Positions 8,038-15,938 are shown, counted from the first letter of the stretch. The stretch: 64,000 bases of DNA from Candidatus Saccharimonadota bacterium (GCA_905373795.1 CAJPUO010000002.1:186001-250000); one strand, 5' to 3'. The notes: generated from the letters alone by a model not told the origin. Made by a program: numbers and translations.

Positions 8038-8968
8038 GGAGAGAGACGTAGTGATTGTCGGCGCCGGTCCAAGCGCGCTCACCGCAGCAATTTATCTGTC
8101 GCGCGAAGACGTGCCGACGACGCTATACGAACGCGGCGTGGTTGGCGGTATGGCGGCCATTACTGACCAAATCGATAATTATCCAGGGTTTGCCGAGGGT
8201 GTGACCGGTATGAAATTAGCGTCAGAATTGCAGCAGCAGGCTGAGCGATTTGGCGCGAATATTGAGTACGGCGACGTGACGGCGCTGAAACAAGTTGACG
8301 GCGAATTGGAATTGACGGTCGATGGTCAGCCGGTGCGCGCCAAAGCAGTGCTACTGGCGACCGGCTCAAATCACCGCAAGCTGGGCGTGCCGGGCGAAGA
8401 TGAATTGTATGGCCGCGGCGTGCATTATTGCGCGACGTGCGACGGCGCATTTTATCGCGACAAGAGTCTGATCGTCGTTGGCGGCGGTAACTCGGCGGTG
8501 CAAGAAGCGATATTTTTGACTCGCTACGCCAGCCACATCGACTTGTTGGTGCGCAGTAAATTACGCGCCAGCGACGTTCTGCAAAAAGAACTGCAAAAGT
8601 ATGTCGATGAAGGCAAAATTACCGTCCACATCGGCGCGACAACCGACGAAATTATCGTGAAGGACGACAAATTCTACGGTGTCAAATCGACCCAGAACGG
8701 CGAGCAGAAAGAGTTTACTGCAGACGGTTTGTTTGTCTTTATCGGTTTGATTCCGAACACGCAGTTCTTGAAGGAGTCAGATGTTGAGCTGGACCTCGGA
8801 GGACACATCATCACCGACGAACATTTGCATACCAACATTCCTGGCGTCTTTGCTTCGGGCGACGTACGTTCGGGCGCAACCATGCAAATCGCTTCGGCGG
8901 TCGGCGAGGGTGCGGTGGCGGCATTGCAGATTCGTGAATATTTACAAGAAAAAGCCAGAGAGGAGTAG
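8027..8968 (+). CDS. trxB: Thioredoxin reductase (NADPH)
   Basis: 313 residues, typical low-molecular-weight TrxB. The FAD-binding GAGPSALTAAIYLSRE is at the N-terminus. The redox-active CATC (Cys135, Cys138) sits in the NADPH domain, followed by VVGGGNSAVQEAIFL and the C-terminal FAD motif GDVRSGATMQIASAVGEG. It reduces thioredoxin with NADPH. The ATG at 8027 lies inside the end of the FKBP gene and is preceded by AAGGAG. ppa follows after three bases. Confidence 0.95.
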   Translation: MGFKERDVVIVGAGPSALTAAIYLSREDVPTTLYERGVVGGMAAITDQIDNYPGFAEGVTGMKLASELQQQAERFGANIEYGDVTALKQVDGELELTVDGQPVRAKAVLLATGSNHRKLGVPGEDELYGRGVHYCATCDGAFYRDKSLIVVGGGNSAVQEAIFLTRYASHIDLLVRSKLRASDVLQKELQKYVDEGKITVHIGATTDEIIVKDDKFYGVKSTQNGEQKEFTADGLFVFIGLIPNTQFLKESDVELDLGGHIITDEHLHTNIPGVFASGDVRSGATMQIASAVGEGAVAALQIREYLQEKAREE

Positions 8969-8971
8969 TAT

Positions 8972-9505
8972 ATGGCAGACTTTAACCAAGTATTAACCCC
9001 GGGAAACTATCAGGACGGCGAAGTTACCGTTGTCGTAGAGATTCCGGCTGGGTCGAATCATAAAATTGAATGGGATCGGAAAGTTGGCGTTATGCGGCTA
9101 GATCGGGTTGATCCGGCGATTTTTGCCAAGCCGACTAATTATGGTTTCATCCCGCAGACGCTGGACGAGGATGGCGATGAGTTGGATGTACTATTGGTGA
9201 CGGATACGCCGTTGACGACTGGGCTGGTGGTCGAGGCGCGAATCCTGGGCGTGATGAAGTTTGTCGATGACAATGAGGTTGATGATAAAATTATCGCGGT
9301 GCCAAGCGACGATCGCCATAATGGCAACGCCATTCAGTCGCTGGAGGATTTGCCAGCGCAGCTGATTAAGCAAATTGAATTCCATTTCAATCACTATAAG
9401 GACTTGAAAAAGCCAGGCTCGACCATTGTCAAAGAATTTGCTGGCGTTGATACTGCCAAGCAGGTTGTAGCGGCGGCGATTGAGCGCTGGAACGAGCAGG
9501 CGTAA
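8972..9505 (+). CDS. ppa: Inorganic pyrophosphatase (family I)
   Basis: 177 residues. Family I soluble PPase with VVVEIPAGSNHKIEWD at the start, YGFIPQTLDEDGDELDVLLV (acidic metal-binding core) and a KFVDDNEVDDKIIAVPSDD segment. It hydrolyses PPi released by tRNA charging and nucleic acid synthesis. An SD (AGAGAGGAG) overlaps the trxB end. It is the last gene of the FKBP-trxB-ppa run. Confidence 0.95.
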   Translation: MADFNQVLTPGNYQDGEVTVVVEIPAGSNHKIEWDRKVGVMRLDRVDPAIFAKPTNYGFIPQTLDEDGDELDVLLVTDTPLTTGLVVEARILGVMKFVDDNEVDDKIIAVPSDDRHNGNAIQSLEDLPAQLIKQIEFHFNHYKDLKKPGSTIVKEFAGVDTAKQVVAAAIERWNEQA

Positions 9506-9578
9506 TACTACATATCTTGTAAAGCAAAGCGACATCGCGTCTTACTAAGAATCGGGTATGCGTGTTTGTTGCGGAGTG

Positions 9579-9661
9579 ACCGTCAGCCTCTCCTCCAAGT
9601 CGAATGCATCCGGCAACGCCGTCCGCAGAACCATCGACTTGTCAGAGAGGCTGACGGTTTT
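9579..9661 (+). terminator. Multi-tier hairpin terminator between ppa and relA
   Basis: An outer 14-bp perfect stem (9579-9592 with 9645-9658) encloses a second 8-bp perfect stem (9596-9603 with 9634-9641) and a small apical hairpin CGGC-AAC-GCCG (9611-9621). The 3' side ends in GGTTTTG. It separates the convergent ppa and relA genes. It is far larger than needed for a terminator. A weaker 7-bp inverted repeat (9694-9700 with 9721-9727) follows just before the relA stop. Confidence 0.7.
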
Positions 9662-9736
9662 GTGCATTCTCTACAGCCTAGTGTTATGATGCATCACACC
9701 CGCCACAGTCTCTGGTATGAGGTGTGAGTGTTTTGC

Positions 9737-11260
9737 TTACCGTCGAAACAGCGACGAAACGCCGTCGGTTAACCCAGTCAAATGTGCTAGCACGCCGCCA
9801 CTTTTTGATAACTGCATGCGTAATTTAGTTTTGGCGTGCGGCGTGATGACCATGTCGCGCCAGGCTGGCTTGGGCTTGGCGGATTTGCTGGTCAAGACTT
9901 CGACGACGTCGCCGTGCTGCAATTCATAGGTGAACGGCTTCATGACGCCATTGACCTTGAAGCCGCTGGCGTGCGCTGCGATGTCGGAATGAATGCGATA
10001 CGCGTAATCCAGCGGGAAGGCGCCGCGCGGCAAGTCATAAATATCGCCTTTGGGCGAATAGACGAAGATTCGATCCTCAAATAGCTTCATGCGGAATTTC
10101 TCTGAGTCAAATGATTTACCCTCGCGTGCCCGAGCCGCCGTCTCCTGCAGGTCGCGAATCCACGCCAAATCCGTCGGCAGCGCAGCGATTCGCCCCTGCC
10201 GGTAGGCGTCAGACATCTTTTGCTCATTGTAATGGAAACTGGCCGCCAGACCGCGCTCGGCGTATTCGTGCATGTCTTGAGTGCGGATCTGGAACTCGAC
10301 GATCTGCCCGGTCGGTGTTTGCACTGTCGTATGCAAGCTTTGGTAGCCGTTCGGTTTAGGGTTGGCGACATAATCTTTGATGCGCTCGTAAAACGGCTGG
10401 TACATGTCGTGCAGCACGCCCAGTACCAGATAGCCGGTCGCTAAATCATCGACGATGACACGCAGGGCGATCAGGTCATAAATCTTATCAATATCGCCAA
10501 CGCGGTCGAGCTTCTTAAATAAGCTATATACGCTTTTCACCCGGCCGTCCATCTCAAACTGCAGACTCTCATTCTGGAGGCGCGCCGTAACGTCGCGGCG
10601 GACTTTGGCGAGTTTGCGCTGGCTTTTCTTTAGGCGGCTATCCATCAGGCTCTTAGTACGCTGAAAATCCTTAGGCATCAAAAACCGAAAACTGAGCTCT
10701 TCCAGCTGCACGCGGACGCGCCCCATATTCAGCCGATCCGCCAACGGCGCAAACACCTCGATAGTCTCGCGGGCGATTTTCTTCTGTTTGTCGCGCGGCA
10801 TATATTGAAGCGTGCGCATATTATGTAGTCGATCCGCCAGCTTGATAATAATCACTCGGATGTCCTCGCCGACCGCGATCATCAGTTTGGCGAGGTTGTC
10901 TTTGGTATGCGGCAAGTAGCTATCAAGGCTGCGCATGCCGGCCCGCGCCTGCGAAACCTTGGTTACACCGTCAACCAAAAAGGCGATGTCGCGGCCAAAC
11001 AAACTTTCTAATTCATCCAGCGTGGCATCGGTATCCTCGACCGTATCATGCAGCACGCCAGCGATCACCGTGTCGATATCCATACCCCATTCCACTAAAA
11101 TCCCAGCTACCGCCAGCGGGTGCGTGATGTACGGTTCGCCACTTTTGCGCTTTTGGCCGGCGTGTTTCTTAGTAGCGTAATCAATAGCGCTGTCTAATAC
11201 TAGTACCGGTATCTCGTCGTACTGCGGTGCTGCCAGATCCAATAATTCCTCGCGCGTCAT
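9737..11260 (-). CDS. Bifunctional (p)ppGpp synthetase/hydrolase, RelA/SpoT family
   Basis: 507 residues from the ATG at 11260; a TTG 15 bases upstream lies inside the -10 box and was rejected. The N-terminal HD hydrolase domain (about 20-190) has THPLAVAGIL and HDTVEDTDATL. The synthetase domain (about 225-345) has KDYVANPKPNGYQSLHTTVQ and EFQIRTQDMHEYAERG. A TGS domain follows (about 385-450). The C-terminal ACT/RRM half of long Rel proteins is missing; the protein stops about 50 residues after TGS. It should make and degrade the alarmone (p)ppGpp. TATAAT (11272-11267) ends six bases before the ATG, predicting a leaderless mRNA. Confidence 0.93.
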   Translation of the reverse strand: MTREELLDLAAPQYDEIPVLVLDSAIDYATKKHAGQKRKSGEPYITHPLAVAGILVEWGMDIDTVIAGVLHDTVEDTDATLDELESLFGRDIAFLVDGVTKVSQARAGMRSLDSYLPHTKDNLAKLMIAVGEDIRVIIIKLADRLHNMRTLQYMPRDKQKKIARETIEVFAPLADRLNMGRVRVQLEELSFRFLMPKDFQRTKSLMDSRLKKSQRKLAKVRRDVTARLQNESLQFEMDGRVKSVYSLFKKLDRVGDIDKIYDLIALRVIVDDLATGYLVLGVLHDMYQPFYERIKDYVANPKPNGYQSLHTTVQTPTGQIVEFQIRTQDMHEYAERGLAASFHYNEQKMSDAYRQGRIAALPTDLAWIRDLQETAARAREGKSFDSEKFRMKLFEDRIFVYSPKGDIYDLPRGAFPLDYAYRIHSDIAAHASGFKVNGVMKPFTYELQHGDVVEVLTSKSAKPKPAWRDMVITPHAKTKLRMQLSKSGGVLAHLTGLTDGVSSLFRR

Positions 11261-11266
11261 AGTTTT

Positions 11267-11289
11267 ATTATACAACTTTGTAGTATAAT
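11267..11289. promoter_or_regulatory. Symmetric divergent promoter for relA and gap
   Basis: ATTATAC at 11267 and GTATAAT at 11283-11289 are exact inverted repeats separated by nine bases, so each arm is a TATAAT -10 box for one direction. Leftward, the start codon of the Rel gene follows six bases later. Rightward, gap follows with a 37-base leader containing GGGAGG. Confidence 0.75.
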
Positions 11290-11326
11290 TAGAGAAAAGC
11301 TAATGCTACTTGGGAGGGATACTTGT

Positions 11327-12349
11327 ATGGCGATAACGAAAATAGCAATTAACGGTTTCGGACGGATCGGGCGCAGCGCCTTTAAAATCGCATGGGAGCG
11401 TAGCGATTTGGAGATTGTGGCGATCAATGATTTGACAGATACCAAGACGCTGGCATATTTATTGAAACACGATAGCAATTACGGGGAATACGGTCGCCAA
11501 GTTGATTTTACAGAAAACGAACTGGTCGTTGATGGAAAAAGCGTCAAAGTACTGGCGGAAAAAGATCCGGCAAACTTGCCGTGGGGCGAGATGGATGTTG
11601 ACGTAGTGATAGAATCGACCGGACTATTCACTGATAAAGATGGCGCGGGCAAGCACTTGACTGCCGGTGCCAAGCGTGTGGTTATCAGCGGGCCGACTAA
11701 ATCCGACGGCGTCGATACAATTGTCCTGGGTACCAATGACAGCAAGATCAAGTGCGCGACGCCAATCATTTCTAACGCCAGCTGCACGACCAATAGTTTG
11801 GGTGCGGTGATGGCGGTTCTGGACGCAGAATTTGGCGTGGAAAAGTCAATGCTGACGACGGTGCATAGCTACACCGCCAGCCAGCGCCTGCAAGACGCGC
11901 CCGCCAAGGATCTCCGCGAAGGTCGCAACGCGGCTGAAAATATGGTGCCGACAACGACGGGTGCGGCTATCGCCGTAACGAAAACGCTGCCGCAGCTGAT
12001 TGGCAAGTTTGACGGCCTAAGCGTGCGCGTACCAACGCCAGTGGTGTCGCTCAGCGATGTGACGGCGCTATTACGGCGCGATGTGACGGTCGAGCAGGTA
12101 AATGGCGCCTTTAAGAAAGCCGCGCAAAGTAATTTTTACCAGGGGATTTTAGGCGTATCTGAAGAGTCTTTGGTTAGCCGAGATTTTATTGGCAATTCGT
12201 GTTCGGGAATTGTTGATTTGCCACTGACGAAAGTGGTTGGCGGAAACTTGATTAAGGTGATGGTTTGGTATGACAACGAGTGGGGCTATTCGAATCGGTT
12301 GGTTGAGTTGGTGGCCGATGTCGGACATTATCTTAGGCTGAGTGAATGA
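11327..12349 (+). CDS. gap: Glyceraldehyde-3-phosphate dehydrogenase
   Basis: 340 residues from the ATG at 11327; an in-frame ATG 24 bases upstream would leave the SD (GGGAGG) inside the coding region. The NAD-binding INGFGRIGR is at residues 7-15. The catalytic cysteine is Cys153 in SNASCTTNSLG. VRVPTPVVSLSDV and WYDNEWGYSNR complete the family pattern. It oxidises glyceraldehyde 3-phosphate to 1,3-bisphosphoglycerate, the entry to the energy-yielding half of glycolysis. It is followed by pentose-phosphate genes, not by pgk. Confidence 0.97.
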   Translation: MAITKIAINGFGRIGRSAFKIAWERSDLEIVAINDLTDTKTLAYLLKHDSNYGEYGRQVDFTENELVVDGKSVKVLAEKDPANLPWGEMDVDVVIESTGLFTDKDGAGKHLTAGAKRVVISGPTKSDGVDTIVLGTNDSKIKCATPIISNASCTTNSLGAVMAVLDAEFGVEKSMLTTVHSYTASQRLQDAPAKDLREGRNAAENMVPTTTGAAIAVTKTLPQLIGKFDGLSVRVPTPVVSLSDVTALLRRDVTVEQVNGAFKKAAQSNFYQGILGVSEESLVSRDFIGNSCSGIVDLPLTKVVGGNLIKVMVWYDNEWGYSNRLVELVADVGHYLRLSE

Positions 12350-12366
12350 TTCCGCATAATTTCCTA

Positions 12367-12436
12367 TGAAAATAGCCCACCGAAAGGCTCAAGCCGAGAC
12401 CTCAAGGGTCTTTCAGGCAAGCTATTTTCAGTGGGC
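12367..12436 (-). ncRNA. Conserved pseudoknot, copy 1 (3' of the zinc-ribbon gene)
   Basis: Arms 12367-12374 and 12423-12430 form a perfect 8-bp helix (TGAAAATA with TATTTTCA). The directly adjacent arms 12375-12380 and 12431-12436 form a perfect 6-bp helix (GCCCAC with GTGGGC). The order of the arms is that of an H-type pseudoknot. Inside it lie CTCAAGCCGA and a short hairpin (12396-12401 with 12407-12412). The same layout recurs at 15824-15928 with both helices changed by paired substitutions. I assign it to the minus strand because both copies sit 3' of minus-strand genes that share a leader. A plus-strand role after gap is the alternative. Confidence 0.55.
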
Positions 12437-12477
12437 ATTAACGACGAATATGTTTCGTCGTTAGGCCCTCGCGACTC

Positions 12478-12690
12478 TCAGGGGTGTCTAGGGAGGTAAT
12501 CAACCTCTCCGAAGAAAAACCCCAACCGGTCAATGTCTCGGATGAGCTGATGCCACCCGCACTCCTCACATTCGACGCAGAGAGTATCTGCGTCGAAACC
12601 GATCAATCGCCAGGTGAACTTCCGAGAAGGAAAGAAGATACTTTCCTTCTGAGGGAATTCCCCCTGGTGGGGGCAGGTCTTTTCGTCCAT
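12478..12690 (-). CDS. Small zinc-ribbon-like protein
   Basis: 70 residues, unknown family. A strong SD (AAAGGAGAGG) stands seven bases before the ATG. Cysteines occur as CPHQ near the N-terminus and CVECEECGWHQ in the middle, suggesting a four-ligand zinc site of Cys/His type. It has its own consensus promoter and a folded leader that is shared with the membrane protein gene at 15939-16211. A 10-bp perfect hairpin (12439-12448 with 12454-12463) and the pseudoknot follow its stop. Inference: a small regulator or zinc-binding accessory protein; no function can be named. Confidence 0.72.
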   Translation of the reverse strand: MDEKTCPHQGEFPQKESIFFPSRKFTWRLIGFDADTLCVECEECGWHQLIRDIDRLGFFFGEVDYLPRHP

Positions 12691-12709
12691 GATAACCCTC
12701 TCCTTTCCA

Positions 12710-12801
12710 GAGAGCGCTCAAAGCTAAAGGGCGACTTCCGCCCTCAGACAAAACTTCGAGCAAAAGTTAATATATATATCATACCAGCCGCAAAATGTCA
12801 A
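12710..12801 (-). promoter_or_regulatory. Promoter and structured leader, copy 1
   Basis: Read on the minus strand: TTGACA (12801-12796), a 17-base spacer and TATATA (12778-12773). The leader then forms helix P1 (12760-12753 with 12724-12717, 8 bp including G-U pairs) around hairpin P2 (12743-12739 with 12733-12729, GGGCG/CGCCC). Just before the start codon CTCTC can pair with GAGAG and cover the SD. The leader aligns nearly base for base with the one at 16241-16326, with compensating changes in P1 and P2. A second TTGACA lies 13 bases upstream of the first. Confidence 0.7.
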
Positions 12802-12854
12802 TACTTTTTGTCAAATAAGTATGCTCCACCTCTGGAAAAATCTCCAACTTTCCC

Positions 12855-12883
12855 TTGCAAAAATCGCCTAAACCGCTTATACT
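12855..12883 (+). promoter_or_regulatory. Promoter of the rpiB operon (leaderless)
   Basis: TTGCAA (12855-12860), a 17-base spacer and TATACT (12878-12883). The ATG of rpiB starts seven bases after the last base of the -10 box, that is at the expected transcription start. Confidence 0.72.
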
Positions 12884-12889
12884 AAAATC

Positions 12890-13342
12890 ATGAAAATCTA
12901 TCTCGGCTCAGACCATCGCGGTTTTTTATTGAAAGAAAAAGTGTTCGCGTATTTGGCGAAGAATGGTTATGACGTGCAGGATGTTGGCGGCGTGGAATTG
13001 AATCCAGACGATGATTTTCCGCAATTTGCCCAAGCTGCGGCGTTGAAAGTTATTGGCGATGACAGTAAAGATCCGCGGGCGATTTTGATTTGCGGCGGCG
13101 GCCAGGGGATGTGCATGGCGGCTAACCGTTTTAAGGGAGTTCGTGCCAGCGTGATTTGGGATGCCTTTGAAGCGAAGATGACGCGTAATGATAACGATTC
13201 GAATGTATTATGCCTGCCCGCGCGAATTTTGGAAGATGATGAGGCGGCTTGGAAAGGCATCATTGAGACGTGGCTAAATACGCCGTATGCTAATGCTCCG
13301 CGGTTTAATCGGCGCAATGCGCAGTTGGATGAGCTATCATGA
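12890..13342 (+). CDS. rpiB: Ribose-5-phosphate isomerase B
   Basis: 150 residues. RpiB/LacAB family: IYLGSDHRGFLLKEKV at the N-terminus, YDVQDVGG, and ILICGGGQGMCMAANRFKGVRA with the usual Cys (residue ~65 region) in the active-site loop. It interconverts ribose 5-phosphate and ribulose 5-phosphate. It overlaps rpe by four bases (ATGA). No SD is present; the promoter position predicts a leaderless start. Confidence 0.94.
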   Translation: MKIYLGSDHRGFLLKEKVFAYLAKNGYDVQDVGGVELNPDDDFPQFAQAAALKVIGDDSKDPRAILICGGGQGMCMAANRFKGVRASVIWDAFEAKMTRNDNDSNVLCLPARILEDDEAAWKGIIETWLNTPYANAPRFNRRNAQLDELS

Positions 13343-13986
13343 GCGCCGTGATTACGCCAGCAATTCTAGCAGAAAATGCCGCTCAGTATAAAGAGCAGGT
13401 TGATAGAATTACCGGTTTCGCTGAGCGCGTGCATATTGATATTTCTGACGGTGAATTTGCGCCGACGCTAACGGTTAGTATTCCGGAATTGTGGGCGCCT
13501 GAGGGATGGATGGTCGATATTCACGCGATGGTTGATAAGCTTGATGAGTATATCCCAAAGCTGATTGCTTTGCGGCCAAATATGATTATCGTGCATGCCG
13601 AGGCTAAGGGCGATGTCCAGACGACGCTCACGCAGATTCGACAAGCTGGAATTAATGCTGGGTTGGCTTTGCTTCGCTCCACAGTGCCGCGGACGGTTGA
13701 GGAAATGATAAAATTAGCCGATCACGTGATGATTTTTAGCGGCGAGCTGGGCAGGTTTGGCGGCAATGCCAGCCTAATGCAGCTGGAGAAAATTCGCTTG
13801 ATTAAGTCAATTAATCCAGGGGTAGAAATTGGCTGGGATGGTGGCGTGTCGATTGATAATGCTTATAGTTTGGTGCAGGGCGGCGTCAATGTGCTTAATG
13901 TCGGCGGCGTCATTCAGAAAGCGTCAGATCCGCATGCTATTTTTTCCAAACTCCAGCAGGAAATTAGCAAAACGAGTGTTTTGTAA
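13339..13986 (+). CDS. rpe: Ribulose-phosphate 3-epimerase-like protein
   Basis: 215 residues, TIM-barrel of the RPE family. The metal/active-site region reads RVHIDISDGEFAPTLTVS where most RPEs have a VDVMDGHFVPN-type sequence, and the second Asp region reads EIGWDGGVSIDNA. The differences make it a divergent member, but its place between rpiB and transketolase supports ribulose/xylulose 5-phosphate epimerisation. It overlaps rpiB by four bases; transketolase follows after three bases. Confidence 0.85.
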   Translation: MSAVITPAILAENAAQYKEQVDRITGFAERVHIDISDGEFAPTLTVSIPELWAPEGWMVDIHAMVDKLDEYIPKLIALRPNMIIVHAEAKGDVQTTLTQIRQAGINAGLALLRSTVPRTVEEMIKLADHVMIFSGELGRFGGNASLMQLEKIRLIKSINPGVEIGWDGGVSIDNAYSLVQGGVNVLNVGGVIQKASDPHAIFSKLQQEISKTSVL

Positions 13987-13989
13987 ACT

Positions 13990-14853
13990 ATGAACGAGAC
14001 ATTGGCGGTTGAACAGCTGGAGGAAAAAGCGCGAGAGCTACGGCAACTGGTTATTCGCCAAGTAGCAGCCGCTGGCAGCGGGCATGTGGCGGGGCCGCTG
14101 GGGTTTGCTGATGTGATGGCGGTGTTATATTTTCGGATTCTTAGATTGCGACCAGAAGAACCGGATTGGCCTGATCGCGATCTGTTCGTTATGAGCAACG
14201 GTCATTATGCGCCGCTGCTATACGCAGCGATGGCGATGCGCGGATTTTTATCGGAATCAGAATTAATGAGTTTGCGGCAGTTTGGCTCGCGGCTACAAGG
14301 GCATCCGGAGCGGGTAAAATTATCAGGGCTAGAGACGACCAGCGGGCCGTTAGGCTGCGGTCTCAGCCAGGCTGCCGGTATGGCGTATCATTTGCAGTAT
14401 TTGCAGAATTCGGAGCGCTTCGTATATTGTAGTTTAGGCGATGGTGAACTTGATGAGGGTAATATTTGGGAAGCGGCAATGTTTGCAGCCAAGTATAAAT
14501 TGGGCCGGCTAATCGCCATCGTTGATCGTAATAATATTCAAATTGGCGGCGATACAGAAAAAGTCATGCCACTGAATGATTTGGGTGAGAAATGGCGCAG
14601 TTTCGGCTGGCAGGTGCAGGAAATTGACGGGCATGACATGACACAAATTATCGCAGCAATTGAATCGGCGCAGGCAGTACGCGAGCGGCCGAGCCTTATT
14701 ATCGCGCATACGGTGTCCGGGCGCGGCGTTGATTTTATGGAGGGTGATTATCGGTGGCACGGCAAGGCGCCAAATGCTGAGCAGGCCGCTGCAGCTCTGG
14801 CGCAATTAGATCTATCAGCCGGGAAACAGCCGGAAGAAGGGATGGGCGTATGA
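13990..14853 (+). CDS. tktA: Transketolase, N-terminal subunit
   Basis: 287 residues, the thiamine-diphosphate-binding (PP) half of transketolase. It has SGHVAGPLGFADVMAVLYF, FVMSNGHYAPLLYAAMA, and the ThDP motif GDGELDEGNIWEAAMFAAKY with NN (DRNNIQIGG). The Pyr and C-terminal halves are in the next gene, which overlaps by four bases, so the two subunits are made together. Split transketolases occur in archaea and several CPR groups. The symbol is given by analogy to the full-length gene. Confidence 0.93.
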   Translation: MNETLAVEQLEEKARELRQLVIRQVAAAGSGHVAGPLGFADVMAVLYFRILRLRPEEPDWPDRDLFVMSNGHYAPLLYAAMAMRGFLSESELMSLRQFGSRLQGHPERVKLSGLETTSGPLGCGLSQAAGMAYHLQYLQNSERFVYCSLGDGELDEGNIWEAAMFAAKYKLGRLIAIVDRNNIQIGGDTEKVMPLNDLGEKWRSFGWQVQEIDGHDMTQIIAAIESAQAVRERPSLIIAHTVSGRGVDFMEGDYRWHGKAPNAEQAAAALAQLDLSAGKQPEEGMGV

Positions 14854-15803
14854 GCATGTTGCGGGATGATTGGCGCGCGGGAAATACCGCGTCAATGCGG
14901 TTCGGTTTTGGTCACGGATTAGTTCACGCAGCAGTGAACAATAGTCGGATTGTGGCGCTAAGCGCTGACCTGGCAGAAAGTGTTGGCTTTGGCGAGTTTG
15001 CCGAAAAAATCGGCGCGCCGCGGTTGATTGAAGTCGGTGTGGCAGAGCAAAATCTGGTGACAGTAGCGTCGGGGTTGGCAGCGATGGGTAATATTCCGTT
15101 TGCGGCTAGTTATGCGGCGTTCAGTCCGGGGCGTAATTGGGAACAAATTCGGACGACGATTTGCCTCAATAACCAGCCGGTCAAGCTGGTCGGCTCGCAT
15201 GCCGGGCTAAATGTCGGTGCGGACGGCGCAACGCACCAAATGCTGGAGGACATCGCGCTGATGCGGAGTTTGCCGAACATGGTGGTCTTGGCACCGGGTG
15301 ATGCCTACGAGGCTGAAATGATGGCAACAGTAATGGCGGCTGATCCGCGGCCAAATTACGTGCGATTGCCGCGAGCTGACATGCCGCTGTTTTTGGATGG
15401 CGCAGTGGCGATTGGCCAGGCGTCTGTGCTGCGGCAGGGTACCGACGTGGCGCTGCTGGGTACTGGCACGATGACGTATCAACTCCTCATGGCGGCAGAA
15501 CAATTGGCGTACGCCGGCGTTCAGGCAGAAGTCGTGCATTTTAGTACTATCAAGCCGCTGGATGAAGCAGCGGTCGTTGCCGCCGCCCAAAAATGCAGCC
15601 GTGTGGTGACGGCAGAAGAAGGGCAAATTGCCGGCGGATTTGGTGGCGCGGTGGCGGAAGTACTCGGCGAGAAATTGCCAGTCAAAATAAAGCGTATCGG
15701 CGTCTGCGACCAGTTCGGCGAAAGCGGCTCGGTAACTGAATTGTGGAAAAAGCATGGGCTGGATGTCGAAGCGATTGTCCAGCAAATAAAAAGTATGTTG
15801 TAA
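14850..15803 (+). CDS. tktB: Transketolase, C-terminal subunit
   Basis: 317 residues. It contains the Pyr domain (VALSADLAESVGFGEFAEK, RLIEVGVAEQNLVTVASGLA with the catalytic Glu of the VGxAEQ motif) and the transketolase C-terminal domain (GTDVALLGTGTMTYQLL to the end). It completes the enzyme with the preceding gene, transferring two-carbon units between sugar phosphates. DXS-like order is unlikely because the sequence lacks the DXS N-terminal features. It ends the rpiB-rpe-tkt operon. Confidence 0.92.
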   Translation: MSMLRDDWRAGNTASMRFGFGHGLVHAAVNNSRIVALSADLAESVGFGEFAEKIGAPRLIEVGVAEQNLVTVASGLAAMGNIPFAASYAAFSPGRNWEQIRTTICLNNQPVKLVGSHAGLNVGADGATHQMLEDIALMRSLPNMVVLAPGDAYEAEMMATVMAADPRPNYVRLPRADMPLFLDGAVAIGQASVLRQGTDVALLGTGTMTYQLLMAAEQLAYAGVQAEVVHFSTIKPLDEAAVVAAAQKCSRVVTAEEGQIAGGFGGAVAEVLGEKLPVKIKRIGVCDQFGESGSVTELWKKHGLDVEAIVQQIKSML

Positions 15804-15823
15804 AACGTGGTAAATAATTTCAG

Positions 15824-15928
15824 TGAACTAGCCCGCCGAACATCTCAAGCCGAACCGGGTCTCAACCCGGGAAATATCAAGGAAGATATATCAACCGGAG
15901 TGAGAGGTTGGCGAGTAGTTCAGCGGGC
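15824..15928 (-). ncRNA. Conserved pseudoknot, copy 2 (3' of a small membrane protein gene)
   Basis: Arms 15824-15830 and 15916-15922 form a 7-bp helix (TGAACTA with TAGTTCA). The adjacent arms 15831-15836 and 15923-15928 form a 6-bp helix (GCCCGC with GCGGGC). This is the same H-type layout as at 12367-12436, with different but still paired bases. It shares CTCAAGCCGA and a neighbouring hairpin (15855-15860 with 15865-15870). Two extra hairpins fill the variable part (15874-15878 with 15885-15889; 15892-15896 with 15906-15910). Confidence 0.55.
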
Positions 15929-15938
15929 GGAGAGCCCG

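Noticed and set aside
12367..12436. Resemblance of the pseudoknot ends to integron attC sites (GCCCAC...GTGGGC, CAAGCCGA)
   Set aside because: The RYYYAAC/GTTRRRY core is not present, the helices covary between copies, and no integrase is near; attC was not supported.
12484..12885. Plus-strand open frame over the zinc-ribbon gene
   Set aside because: It has a TTG/GTG-type start without SD, runs through the minus-strand promoter and leader, and its composition is not protein-like; the minus-strand gene has an SD and cysteine motif.
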